Shown one piece after another: positions 18,557 to 27,128 of a stretch of 64,000 bases of DNA; positions within the stretch are counted from its first letter, which is position 1, and the number at the start of each line of letters is the position of its first letter. The notes under the pieces were generated by a model, which searched no databases, was not told where the DNA came from, and saw only the letters and a list, made by a program, of their open reading frames with translations. Location: contig CAJUPJ010000009.1 of assembly GCA_910588655.1 (NCBI GenBank), forward strand, positions 1-64,000. Direction: 5' to 3'. The position numbers and the translations under genes were made by a program. The stretch comes from an uncultured Lachnospiraceae bacterium (GTDB lineage Bacteria > Bacillota > Clostridia > Lachnospirales > Lachnospiraceae).

Positions 18557-19045
18557 TTATATTTCTGACAGCCATTTTTCTGCTTCGTTTCTAGTTTTAA
18601 AAATAATAATTTCCCTTCCATATTTATAATGCTGTAATAATTCATATACTTTGGGAATCTTGTTTGGAATATAATTGTTTACTTCATTTAAAAGCATATC
18701 ATCAGCTGTGGCAATTTCCCAAGGCATGTCATCACGTTTTGTTCCTTCACGCTCTTTAATTCCTTGCATACAGATTTCATAGGGTAAATCAAATAGAATA
18801 ACTGTATCACAGGCTTGTATTCTTCTTTCCATTGTTCTTGAGAAATCACCATCCATAATCCAGAATTCTTTTAGAAAAATATTTTCAAGTATTTTATCAA
18901 ATTCTTCCCTGCTAATATGTGTTTTATCTGGTTTATGCCAAATCATATCTAAGTGATATAATGGTATTTTGGTTATTTTATGAAGTTTCTTTGCAAAATA
19001 ACTTTTTCCTGCTCCTGGACAGCCAATAATTATAATTTTTTTCAT
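18557..19045 (-). CDS. P-loop kinase of the FlaR/topology modulation family
   Basis: A 162-residue adenylate-kinase-like P-loop protein, MKKIIIIGCPGAGKSYFAKKL, with the LYHLDMIWHKP segment and a later LLNEVNNYI helix typical of proteins annotated as DNA topology modulation protein FlaR. That name comes from old supercoiling observations; the true substrate is unknown, and a small-molecule or nucleotide kinase role is more likely. It stands alone on the minus strand between rsmG and parA, so it interrupts the usual rsmG-parA series. Confidence 0.75.
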   Translation of the reverse strand: MKKIIIIGCPGAGKSYFAKKLHKITKIPLYHLDMIWHKPDKTHISREEFDKILENIFLKEFWIMDGDFSRTMERRIQACDTVILFDLPYEICMQGIKEREGTKRDDMPWEIATADDMLLNEVNNYIPNKIPKVYELLQHYKYGREIIIFKTRNEAEKWLSEI

Positions 19046-19315
19046 ATTCCGCCTCCTATATAACTTTTTGTATTATTTTATCATAAAATACACTTTCAAA
19101 CATTATTTGTGGAAAGATTTTTTAAATATACAAGATGTATGATATTTTATAATTATTATATATAAAGCCGGGTATAGGAAAGCAGATTATCAAGTAATTT
19201 ATTTATAATATATAGAGCAGGACAGATTATTTATTATCTAAAATTTTATAATTTTGTTATGGAAGCCGGGCGTTTATAGTGATATAATTAAATAAGGATT
19301 ACTATATTAAATAAA

Positions 19316-19331
19316 TGTTTCACGTGAAACA
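19316..19331. other. parS centromere site 2
   Basis: Perfect TGTTTCACGTGAAACA, 28 bp after the parA -10 element, inside the parA leader. Confidence 0.97.
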
Positions 19332-19359
19332 TTTATTTTTAGATTTGTTTCTATTGATA

Positions 19360-19375
19360 TGTTTCACGTGAAACA
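19360..19375. other. parS centromere site 3
   Basis: Perfect TGTTTCACGTGAAACA, 20 bp before the parA start codon and 44 bp (start to start) from site 2. ParB bound here could limit parA-parB transcription; this is inferred. Confidence 0.97.
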
Positions 19376-19395
19376 TTGTGAAAGGATAAAATATA

Positions 19396-20169
19396 ATGAG
19401 CAGAGTAATAGCGGTATCTAATCAAAAAGGTGGCGTTGGTAAAACAACGACTGCTATTAATTTATCAGCATGTTTAGCTGAAAGAGGAAAAAAAGTTCTT
19501 GTTATTGATATGGACCCACAGGGAAATACAACAAGTGGTCTTGGTATTAGTAAAGAAACAATTGGACATACAAGTTATGAAATTCTTTTAGAAGAAGCAA
19601 GTATTGAAGAAGCAATCACTCCGTCAGTTGTTGAAGATTTGGCAGTAATTCCATCAGAAAGAGGACTTGTTGGTGTAGATGTTGAATTGATTGGCAAAAA
19701 TAACAGGGAGTATATTTTGAAAAACCAGGTTGATAAAATCAGGGATAAGTATGATTTTATTCTGATAGATTGTCCTCCTTCATTAAATACTTTAACTGTT
19801 AATGCTATGACAACTGCTGATACGGTTTTAGTTCCTATACAGTGTGAATATTATGCACTTGAGGGCTTAAGCGAACTTATGTATACCATTGAACTTGTTA
19901 AGGAAAGATTAAATCCAAAACTTGAAATAGAGGGTGTTGTATTTACTATGTATGATGCAAGAACTTGTCTTTCTTTACAGGTAGTTGAAAATGTAAAGGA
20001 TAATCTTCAACAGAATATTTATAAAAGTATAATACCAAGAAATGTAAGGCTTGCAGAAGCACCTAGCCATGGACTGCCAATTAATATATATGAACCAAAG
20101 TCTTCAGGGGCAGAGGGGTACAGGGCTTTGGCAGAAGAAGTTATCGAAAGGGGTAACGAATTAGAATAA
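19396..20169 (+). CDS. parA: Chromosome partitioning ATPase ParA/Soj
   Basis: A 257-residue ParA. It is a deviant Walker ATPase (KGGVGKTTTAINL near residues 10-22; IDMDPQGNTTSGLG; LIDCPPSLNTLTVNA) that binds DNA as an ATP dimer and moves ParB-parS complexes; Soj also controls DnaA in Bacillus. The length and the absence of an N-terminal helix-turn-helix mark a chromosomal ParA. It precedes parB by 85 bp. Confidence 0.96.
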   Translation: MSRVIAVSNQKGGVGKTTTAINLSACLAERGKKVLVIDMDPQGNTTSGLGISKETIGHTSYEILLEEASIEEAITPSVVEDLAVIPSERGLVGVDVELIGKNNREYILKNQVDKIRDKYDFILIDCPPSLNTLTVNAMTTADTVLVPIQCEYYALEGLSELMYTIELVKERLNPKLEIEGVVFTMYDARTCLSLQVVENVKDNLQQNIYKSIIPRNVRLAEAPSHGLPINIYEPKSSGAEGYRALAEEVIERGNELE

Positions 20170-20254
20170 TATCAGTATTATATATTTTTGTAAATGGTAA
20201 TGCGCTGCCTGCCATTTACTTTATTATAAATGCAACGCAGAAATGAGGTGGATA

Positions 20255-21193
20255 ATGTCTAAAAGAGGATTGGGGAAAGGTCTTGATGCATTAATTCCGG
20301 AAACGGAAAAAAGTGCAAAAAAAAATTCAAATACAAATGAACAGGAACAAGTAAAAGAGGTAGTAAAGGAAATAGTTAAGGAAGTTATAAAAGAGGTAGA
20401 AACAGTAGATATAAATAAAATAGAGCCTAATAGTAACCAGCCAAGAAAGACTTTTGATGAAGACTCTATGCAGGAACTTGCTGATTCAATAAGGCAGCAT
20501 GGTCTTATTGAACCATTAATTGTAAAAAAAACTGATGGAGATTTTTATAGTATAATTGCAGGTGAACGGAGATGGCGTGCAGCAAGAATGGCTGGATTAA
20601 AAGATATACCTGTAATTGTAAAAGATTATAACAGCCAGCAGATAATGGAAATAGCATTAATAGAAAATTTACAGCGTGAAGACTTAAATTCTATTGAGGA
20701 AGCAGAGGCTTTTAAACGGCTTATTGATGAATTTCATTTAAAACAAGATGAAGTGGCAGAAAAAGTATGTAAAAGCAGGGTCGCAGTTACAAATTCATTA
20801 CGTTTGTTAAAACTTGATGAAAGAGTAAGGTATATGATAATAGAAGACAAAATTAAAAGCGGACATGCAAGGGCATTGCTAGCTATTGAAAATGGTGATG
20901 AACAATATAATGCTGCTTTAAAAATATTTGATGAAAAATTAAGTGTACGTGAGACAGAACGCCTGGTTAAAATGATTATTAATTCAAAGGAAGAAAAGAA
21001 AAAAGCAGAACCAGAAGAGGAAAATAAACAGGAAGAATTAATATTTAAAAAATACGAAGAAAAGTTAAAACTCGTAATGGGTACAAAAGTAAATATAAAC
21101 CGTAAGTCAGACGGAAAAGGAAAAATAGAAATTGAATATTATTCTCCTGATGAATTTGAAAGATTAATTGAAATTATGTCAAATATTAATTAA
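20255..21193 (+). CDS. parB: Chromosome partitioning protein ParB/Spo0J
   Basis: A 312-residue ParB. The N-terminal MSKRGLGKGLDALIPE peptide stimulates ParA. The CTPase core has TDGDFYSIIAGERRWRAARMAG (GERR motif), and the helix-turn-helix is in LKQDEVAEKVCKSRVAVTNSLRLL. A C-terminal dimer domain follows a charged Glu/Lys linker. It should spread from the three parS sites upstream and load SMC. Start 20255 has GAGGTGG upstream; the ATG at 20243 overlaps it. Confidence 0.96.
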   Translation: MSKRGLGKGLDALIPETEKSAKKNSNTNEQEQVKEVVKEIVKEVIKEVETVDINKIEPNSNQPRKTFDEDSMQELADSIRQHGLIEPLIVKKTDGDFYSIIAGERRWRAARMAGLKDIPVIVKDYNSQQIMEIALIENLQREDLNSIEEAEAFKRLIDEFHLKQDEVAEKVCKSRVAVTNSLRLLKLDERVRYMIIEDKIKSGHARALLAIENGDEQYNAALKIFDEKLSVRETERLVKMIINSKEEKKKAEPEEENKQEELIFKKYEEKLKLVMGTKVNINRKSDGKGKIEIEYYSPDEFERLIEIMSNIN

Positions 21194-21230
21194 TAAATAG
21201 TACATAATATTAACAGAAGAAAGGCTGGCG

Positions 21231-21773
21231 TTGATAAATATGGAGTTATTAAATTCATTTGGGATTGATATTGGATATGTAATTATTGGAATGGCATGTA
21301 TTATTCTAATCCTTTTTATACTGGTTATAATAAGTATGGTGAAAATCCATAGTATGTGTGTAAGATATGATGAGTTTATGGAAGGGGAAGATGGTAAAAA
21401 TCTTGAAAAAGCACTATTAGATAAATTTGAGGCTATTGATATGCTGAAGAATAATGTTAGTGATATTAATATCCAGATTAAAGAAATAAACAGAATTCTT
21501 GCAACAACATATAAGAAAATTGCCTTAGTAAAGTATGATGCATTCCAGGAAATTGGAGGCAAGTTAAGTTTTGTTTTAGTTATGCTTACTTCAGAAAATA
21601 ATGGTTTTATCTTAAATTCTATGCATAGTTCACGGGAAGGATGTTATACTTATGCAAAAGAAGTAATAAATGGTGAAACATTTGTAACTTTATCAGAAGA
21701 AGAACAACAGGCACTTAATGAAGCAAAACAGGATATAGGATTAAGTAAAATGAAAGACAGGGTAGAAGAGTAA
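21231..21773 (+). CDS. DUF4446 family membrane-anchored protein
   Basis: A 180-residue protein with one N-terminal membrane helix (VIIGMACIILILFILVIISMV) and a predicted coiled coil, followed by the KIALVKYDAFQEIGGKLSFVLVML and NGFILNSMHSSREGCYTYAKEV blocks that define DUF4446. Members often sit directly after parB in Firmicutes; no function is established. TTG at 21231 is 6 nt from AAAGG and is taken as start; ATG at 21240 is the alternative. A strong terminator follows. Confidence 0.85.
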   Translation: MINMELLNSFGIDIGYVIIGMACIILILFILVIISMVKIHSMCVRYDEFMEGEDGKNLEKALLDKFEAIDMLKNNVSDINIQIKEINRILATTYKKIALVKYDAFQEIGGKLSFVLVMLTSENNGFILNSMHSSREGCYTYAKEVINGETFVTLSEEEQQALNEAKQDIGLSKMKDRVEE

Positions 21774-21780
21774 AGAACAG

Positions 21781-21817
21781 ACAGGCATACGGTTTAAAAC
21801 TGTATGCCTGTATTTTT
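21781..21817 (+). terminator. Rho-independent terminator of the parAB operon
   Basis: ACAGGCATAC (21781-21790) pairs perfectly with GTATGCCTGT (21802-21811), followed by ATTTTTA. Confidence 0.9.
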
Positions 21818-21834
21818 AACTTTTATTTAGTTAT

Positions 21835-22560
21835 TTATTCAGTTACTATTGAACCATACAAAGGTTTTAAAGAATTAGAAATAGAATCAATATTTACATC
21901 AATATCATCAATCACAGTGCCACCATTAAAATCTTTATGGTAATTCTGTACGCTTTCATTTATTGACAGCATTTTCTGGTCAAGAAATGAGATAATATTG
22001 GCACATTCCCGAAGTTCATCACGTATTCCTTCAGGTGCTTTTCCTTCAAATTTATAATAAATTTTGTGCTCAAGGCTAGCCCAGAAATCCATGGCGATTG
22101 TCCTTATCTGTATTTCTACTTTTGTATCAATAACATCATTTGACAAGAAAATTGGTACAGAAACAATCATATGGTAACTAGTATATCCATTTGGTTTTGG
22201 ATGTGCCAGGTAATCTTTAATTTTTAAAACTGTTACATCATTTTGTTTTGTTATTGCATCAGCTATACGGTAGATATCAGATGTAAATGAGCATATAATT
22301 CTTACACCTGCTACATCGTTAATATATCTTATAATATTTTCTACAGTAAGTTCTTTTTGCTTTATTCGCATCTTCCTTGCAATGCTTTGTGCAGATTTAA
22401 GGCGGGAAGTTATATGCTCTATTGGATTATACTGGTGTGCAAGCTTAAATTCATTATTTAGAATTTCAAGTTTGGTTGAAATTTCTTTAAGTGCTGAATT
22501 ATATAAAAGCAGTGCTTTGCTCCATTCTTCTTCCTCATCATAGTATATTAACTGTTCCAT
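21835..22560 (-). CDS. relQ: Small alarmone synthetase, RelQ type (GTP pyrophosphokinase)
   Basis: A 241-residue RelA/SpoT synthetase domain without hydrolase, TGS or ACT domains, so a stand-alone (p)ppGpp synthetase. Motifs seen are the RLKSAQSIARKMRIKQ helix, the INDVAGVRIICSF strand, PKPNGYTSYHMIV and VEIQIRTIAMDFWASLEHKIYYK. The conserved tyrosine and the EIQIRT/EHK residues for nucleotide binding are present. GGGAGGATAAA precedes the ATG. It follows a glycosyltransferase gene by 30 bp on the same strand. Confidence 0.9.
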   Translation of the reverse strand: MEQLIYYDEEEEWSKALLLYNSALKEISTKLEILNNEFKLAHQYNPIEHITSRLKSAQSIARKMRIKQKELTVENIIRYINDVAGVRIICSFTSDIYRIADAITKQNDVTVLKIKDYLAHPKPNGYTSYHMIVSVPIFLSNDVIDTKVEIQIRTIAMDFWASLEHKIYYKFEGKAPEGIRDELRECANIISFLDQKMLSINESVQNYHKDFNGGTVIDDIDVNIDSISNSLKPLYGSIVTE

Positions 22561-22590
22561 TTTATCCTCCCTTACTCTGTTATACAGATT

Positions 22591-23607
22591 TTAATTAAAA
22601 CCATAAATCCTGTTAAAGAAGTTGTATCCCCATACAATTATCTTTCTTCCTGATTTACTTGAGAACTGCATAGGATAACCTAATTTTCTTCTTGTAATAT
22701 TTTTATATACAGCCTTATTTTTTTCTTTTAAATATTTCCAAAGGTTTTCCCTCTTTTTTAAGTTTTTAGGAGAACCTTCATTTACTAAAAGTGCAGAACT
22801 GACTATCATCATCATTGCAAGATATTTTATCATATAATTGCGTAACTTTTTGTTTTTTATCTGCATAGGGTTTAAAGAGTCTATCATAATTTTGGTAACT
22901 TTTATCTGCTGGTCTATACGCTTTGTCATAACAGCCTCATTAACAGACTGGTCACTTCTTCCAATATAGTAACGGTACAGGTCAGTATCAAGGTAATACA
23001 TACATTTAACATATGGCAGAGGTTTATATGCATATATATTATCTACATAAAATGTATGCTCTGGCAGTTTTAAATTACATTCACGCAGCAGCTTTGTCCT
23101 GTAGATTATTGAATGCATAATAAGGTTCTGGCTCATGCGGAAGTGCTTAACATCATTCCAGGTTATAAATTCACCTTTAGGAATAGCCCTGTTATAGGAT
23201 ATAGTTTTTTGTTTATTAATGCTTGGTTTCTCATATACATAATTACATATAAGCATATCAAGTCCTTTGGAGTCTGTCACAGCTTTACGAAGTAAATCCA
23301 TAACTTTGGAAAGGCTGTCTTTATCAAACCAGTCATCACTATCAAGTACCTTAAAGTATAAACCTGTTGCTTTGGCAATTCCCATGTTTACAGCAGAACC
23401 ATGTCCGCCATTTTCTTTATTGATTGCATGTACTATACCGGGATAACGCCTGCTGTATTCAGCAGCAATTTCTGGTGTATCATCAGAAGAGCCATCATTG
23501 ATAACTAGTATTTCAATATCATCTCCTCCTGCAAGTGCTGACTCAATGGCTTTTCTCATATAAGCAGCAGAATTGTAACATGGTATAGTTACGCTTAAAA
23601 GTTTCAT
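22591..23607 (-). CDS. Glycosyltransferase family 2
   Basis: A 338-residue GT-A glycosyltransferase: LLSVTIPCYNSAAYMRKAI start, ILVINDGSSDDT nucleotide-sugar loop and KVLDSDDWFD (DXD motif) near residue 90. No membrane segment is obvious, so it is probably a cytoplasmic enzyme that makes a cell-envelope polysaccharide or glycolipid. The sugar and acceptor cannot be told. ATG 23607 is used because GGAGGT precedes it and ATG 23619 overlaps that site. Confidence 0.85.
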   Translation of the reverse strand: MKLLSVTIPCYNSAAYMRKAIESALAGGDDIEILVINDGSSDDTPEIAAEYSRRYPGIVHAINKENGGHGSAVNMGIAKATGLYFKVLDSDDWFDKDSLSKVMDLLRKAVTDSKGLDMLICNYVYEKPSINKQKTISYNRAIPKGEFITWNDVKHFRMSQNLIMHSIIYRTKLLRECNLKLPEHTFYVDNIYAYKPLPYVKCMYYLDTDLYRYYIGRSDQSVNEAVMTKRIDQQIKVTKIMIDSLNPMQIKNKKLRNYMIKYLAMMMIVSSALLVNEGSPKNLKKRENLWKYLKEKNKAVYKNITRRKLGYPMQFSSKSGRKIIVWGYNFFNRIYGFN

Positions 23608-23662
23608 ATTTACCTCCATATAAATTATTTCTTTAAAAATAACAGGGCTAAATTTAACCTCA

Positions 23663-23715
23663 TCAAGTAGCTAATGCCTGCAAACAGGCATTGCGGATTG
23701 TAAATATCCGCTTGA
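23663..23715. repeat. Structured hairpin repeat, copy B
   Basis: The stem TCAAG...CTTGA and GCGGAT-TGTAAAT-ATCCGC repeat copy A (18501-18529). Here 26 bases are inserted in the 5' arm; they carry their own perfect hairpin, AATGCCTG-CAAA-CAGGCATT. The C-G pair at the base in copy A is replaced by T-A in copy B, a compensatory change. It lies between the divergent glycosyltransferase and cdd genes. Confidence 0.65.
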
Positions 23716-23862
23716 CTACTACAATTACTTACTATTATAATATGAAATTGTGCCAGTTTAAAGGGAATAATTATTAATTATTTATTATGTATATATATTT
23801 TTTGATAATTATTGTGGAAAATATTCATAAATGTTAAAATAAAAAGAAAAGGAGGCAGGAAA

Positions 23863-24276
23863 ATGGATAATAATTATAATAAAATAATAAAAATGGCACT
23901 TGAAGCAAGAAAAAATTCTTATTCTCCATATTCAGGATTTAAGGTTGGTGCATGTCTTAAAGATATATATGGAAACCTGTATACAGGATGTAATATTGAG
24001 AATTCCGCATTTTCTCCTTCAAACTGTGCTGAAAGGACAGCATTTTTTAAAGCAGTAAGTGAAGGGATAAAAGAGTTTGAAGGTATAGCCATAGCTGGTG
24101 GTGCTGGTGAAGTAAAAGATTATTGTCCTCCATGTGGTGTATGCAGGCAGGTAATGATGGAATTCTGTAATCCAGAAACTTTTAAAATAATATTAGTTAA
24201 ATCAGAAGATATATATAAAGAAATGCTGCTTAAAGATTTGCTTCCTGAAGGTTTTGGCAGGTTAAATCTTGAATAA
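23863..24276 (+). CDS. cdd: Cytidine deaminase
   Basis: A 137-residue zinc cytidine deaminase, turning (deoxy)cytidine into (deoxy)uridine. The N-terminal ARKNSYSPYSGFKVGACL is the family start. The catalytic C-A-E motif is NCAERTAFF, with PPCGVCRQVMMEF supplying two zinc cysteines. ATG 23863 follows an excellent AGGAGGCAGG site. A possible promoter (TTGTGG, 17 bp, TAAAAT) lies just before it. The phosphorylase gene 20 bp downstream completes pyrimidine-nucleoside salvage. Confidence 0.95.
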   Translation: MDNNYNKIIKMALEARKNSYSPYSGFKVGACLKDIYGNLYTGCNIENSAFSPSNCAERTAFFKAVSEGIKEFEGIAIAGGAGEVKDYCPPCGVCRQVMMEFCNPETFKIILVKSEDIYKEMLLKDLLPEGFGRLNLE

Positions 24277-24296
24277 TTACAGAGAGGGTGATTTTT

Positions 24297-25619
24297 ATGG
24301 TAATGTATAATGTAATTGATAAAAAGAAAAAAGGCGGGGAGCTTACAAGGGAAGAAACAGAATATTTTATTAATGGATATGTGAATGGTGATATTCCAGA
24401 TTACCAGGTATCAGCTCTTCTTATGGCAATATATTATAAAGGTATGTCAGATACTGAACTTTTAAATCTTACTGATATTATGGCAAAGTCTGGTGATATG
24501 GCAGATTTGTCTGGAATTGACGGGATAAAAGTTGATAAACACAGTACAGGAGGTGTAGGTGATAAAACTACAATTGCTGTTGCACCAATTGTTGCAGCAT
24601 GTGGAGGAAAAGTTGCAAAAATGAGTGGCAGGGGGCTTGGTTTTACAGGAGGTACTATTGATAAACTTGAATCAATACCAGGTTTTAAAACTTCCATTCC
24701 AAAGGAAAAGTTTTTTGATATAGTTAATAATACAGGATTGTCAGTTATAGGACAGTCAGGCGAAATAGCACCAGCTGATAAAAAGCTTTATGCATTAAGA
24801 GATGTTACAGCAACTGTTGACAGTATTCCATTAATAGCCGCTTCAATAATGAGTAAAAAGCTTGCTGCTGGAAGCGATAAAATTGTACTTGATGTAACAA
24901 CTGGTACAGGTGCATTTATGAAAAATATAGATGATGCTGTTACTTTAGCACAAAAAATGGTTGCAATAGGAGAAGGTGCTGGACGGAATACGGTTGCATA
25001 TATTACAAATATGGATGTTCCTCTTGGTATTGCTACCGGAAATAATATTGAAGTAATAGAGGCTATAGAAACACTTAAAGGCAACGGGCCAGAAGATTTT
25101 AAAGAAATATGCATGAATTTTTCTGCTGCTATGCTTAGCCTTGCAGGAAAAGGAAACATGGAGGAGTGTCTTTCAATGGCAGCCCAGGCAATAGAAAATA
25201 ATTCTGCACTTGGCAAACTGGCTGAAATGACAAGGATGCAAGGCGGGGATGACAGATATATTTATGATACATCTTTATTTGATAAAGCTCCATATTCATA
25301 TAAGTGGATATCTGGTTCAGATATGTATATAATACAGATGGACACAGAACAATGTGGAAAAGCAGCAGTCATGCTTGGAGCAGGAAGGGAAGTAAAAGAC
25401 AGTAAAATTGATTTTACAGCAGGTATTAAGTTTTATAAAAAAACAGGTGATTATGTCCAGACAGGTGATATAATAGCGGAATTATATTCTTCCAGTAAAG
25501 AAAAACTGGATATGGCATCAAAGTATATTAAAAATGCATACAAGACAGGCAGTATCAGACCAGAAAAACAAAAAACTATAATAGCATATATTACAAAAGA
25601 CAGTGTTATAAAATATTAA
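24297..25619 (+). CDS. pdp: Pyrimidine-nucleoside phosphorylase
   Basis: A 440-residue thymidine/pyrimidine-nucleoside phosphorylase: splits uridine and thymidine with phosphate to base and (deoxy)ribose-1-phosphate. The phosphate-binding signature is KVDKHSTGGVGDKTT with SGRGLGFTGGTIDKLESIPG, and the C-terminal domain KIDFTAGIKFYKKTGDYVQTGD is typical. Start 24297 is 8 nt after GAGGG. Its stop codon overlaps that of the convergent kinase-LRR gene, and its terminator lies inside that gene. Confidence 0.94.
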   Translation: MVMYNVIDKKKKGGELTREETEYFINGYVNGDIPDYQVSALLMAIYYKGMSDTELLNLTDIMAKSGDMADLSGIDGIKVDKHSTGGVGDKTTIAVAPIVAACGGKVAKMSGRGLGFTGGTIDKLESIPGFKTSIPKEKFFDIVNNTGLSVIGQSGEIAPADKKLYALRDVTATVDSIPLIAASIMSKKLAAGSDKIVLDVTTGTGAFMKNIDDAVTLAQKMVAIGEGAGRNTVAYITNMDVPLGIATGNNIEVIEAIETLKGNGPEDFKEICMNFSAAMLSLAGKGNMEECLSMAAQAIENNSALGKLAEMTRMQGGDDRYIYDTSLFDKAPYSYKWISGSDMYIIQMDTEQCGKAAVMLGAGREVKDSKIDFTAGIKFYKKTGDYVQTGDIIAELYSSSKEKLDMASKYIKNAYKTGSIRPEKQKTIIAYITKDSVIKY

Positions 25620-27094
25620 TAAAAAATTTCACAGCCAGGGAGACTGGAATTTAAAATTCCAATCTCCTTTTTTGTTATATTTGTATTGGTAAGATTAAGT
25701 GTCTTAAGATTATATAACCCACAAAGCATATTAATATTTTGCAAATTATAATTGCCTGATAAATCCAGGCTGTCGAGAGATGTTAAAGAAGCAACAGGTG
25801 ATAGGTCAGTTATATTGTTATATGATAATACAAGTATCTTAATATTATGTAACATTTCCAAAGGGGACAGGCTGGTAATGAAGTTATCCGCAAGATATAG
25901 TTCTTCCAGGGAAGTATAATATACCAGGCTGTCTAAATTATCAATGTTATTAACATTTGCATATAGAATTGTTAATTTAGAACAGGAAAAACTTGCATTA
26001 TGTGGATTTGGAAGTGAAGAAATACCTGTCCCGCTAATATCAGTTTCGCTAATTTCTTCTATTTCTTCAGGATTATTTATATTTTGGGAAACGCCAGTAG
26101 ATGTATGTACATTATTTATTGTATAATACCTGGATACAGAAAAAATAAAAATTATACATGTTATAGCTATCAGGACTATATATCCAAAATGTGTATGGGA
26201 ATTTTTTTTATTAATAATATATGTCTGGTTGTTTATTAATGAAGTTCTTAAATAATATAATGGATGTTGTAAATCTGTGATATAAAGGCTGTAGCCATAA
26301 TTATATGTATTATTAAGTAATTCTGGAGAACTTAATGCCTCTTTAATTTCATTAAATGTGGAAAACCTTTCATTAGGATTAATAGAACAGCCTTTTAAAA
26401 TTATATTGTATAACTCTGCTGGAATATTATCTTTAATATTTCCATCGGGATTATTACATCCATATGTATAACCATTATTACAAAGTGTAAATAAAAGGCA
26501 TGAAAAAATATAAATATCTGATAAAATATCTGGTGCTTTTCCTTGAGTTATTTCAGGAGGAGTATATCCTGGAGTAGTTCTTACAGATGTATTTTTGCTA
26601 TTAAATAATAATGAGGAAGAAAAGTCACCAAGACAGTAAGAACCATCATTATTTAAATAAATATTTGAAGGAGTGCAATCCATATGGAGAATTTTATGTG
26701 AATGAAGAATAGTTAAAGAGCAGGAAATATCAGAAGCTATATTTAAAATATCAGAAATCTGTATTCCATTACTGCAGGTTAATTCTGTTAAATTAGCCTG
26801 GTAGTTATTCAAGATATAGTAATTATGTTTATACTTAATAATCTCTACTGGTTTTTGTATATATGGGCTGTTTATCTGCTGGATTTTTTTATAAATATTT
26901 TTATTAAATAATTCATTATTAACAATTATTAATACCTTTTTATCCTGGTTATTACATGTTTCAATAGAATGGATATTGTGGTTAATAATGTATACCTGTG
27001 AATATCCAGAACTATTTAAAATATCTGTAATATGCCAGTTTTTTTCTAACTGTGGCGGAAGTGGCGGGTATAAAATATTAAAATCTTTATTCAA
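25616..27094 (-). CDS. Protein-kinase-like membrane protein with LRR ectodomain
   Basis: A 492-residue protein with three parts. Residues about 20-260 resemble a Ser/Thr kinase: HMD at 137-139, Asn144, GDF at 156-158, TPGYTPPE near 174-181 and DIYIFSCLLFTL. The usual VAIK lysine is not evident (VLII at 54-57), nor is a clear helix-C glutamate, so it may be a weak kinase or pseudokinase. A membrane helix lies at about 303-321. The outside part has about five leucine-rich repeats (LEELYLADNFITSL and kin) and ends SLPGCEIFY. Start is TTG 27094, 7 nt after GGAGA. The stop overlaps the pdp stop. Confidence 0.7.
   Translation of the reverse strand: MNKDFNILYPPLPPQLEKNWHITDILNSSGYSQVYIINHNIHSIETCNNQDKKVLIIVNNELFNKNIYKKIQQINSPYIQKPVEIIKYKHNYYILNNYQANLTELTCSNGIQISDILNIASDISCSLTILHSHKILHMDCTPSNIYLNNDGSYCLGDFSSSLLFNSKNTSVRTTPGYTPPEITQGKAPDILSDIYIFSCLLFTLCNNGYTYGCNNPDGNIKDNIPAELYNIILKGCSINPNERFSTFNEIKEALSSPELLNNTYNYGYSLYITDLQHPLYYLRTSLINNQTYIINKKNSHTHFGYIVLIAITCIIFIFSVSRYYTINNVHTSTGVSQNINNPEEIEEISETDISGTGISSLPNPHNASFSCSKLTILYANVNNIDNLDSLVYYTSLEELYLADNFITSLSPLEMLHNIKILVLSYNNITDLSPVASLTSLDSLDLSGNYNLQNINMLCGLYNLKTLNLTNTNITKKEIGILNSSLPGCEIFY
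25638..25673 (+). terminator. pdp terminator inside the opposing coding sequence
   Basis: GGAGA (25639-25643), then a TGGAA/TTCCA inner stem, TCTCC (25663-25667) and six T residues. It lies in the last codons of the convergent kinase-LRR gene and would end the pdp transcript. Confidence 0.8.
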
Positions 27095-27128
27095 AATGTT
27101 TCTCCTTTAATATATAAATGATACCAGG

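Larger units (their letters stand above)
19046..19395 (+). promoter_or_regulatory. parA leader region with promoter and two parS sites
   Basis: A 350-bp gap between the divergent FlaR-like gene and parA. It holds an extended -10 promoter TGATATAAT (TATAAT at 19283-19288) for parA, then two parS sites inside the leader. The rest is A+T-rich with no other feature seen. Confidence 0.7.
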
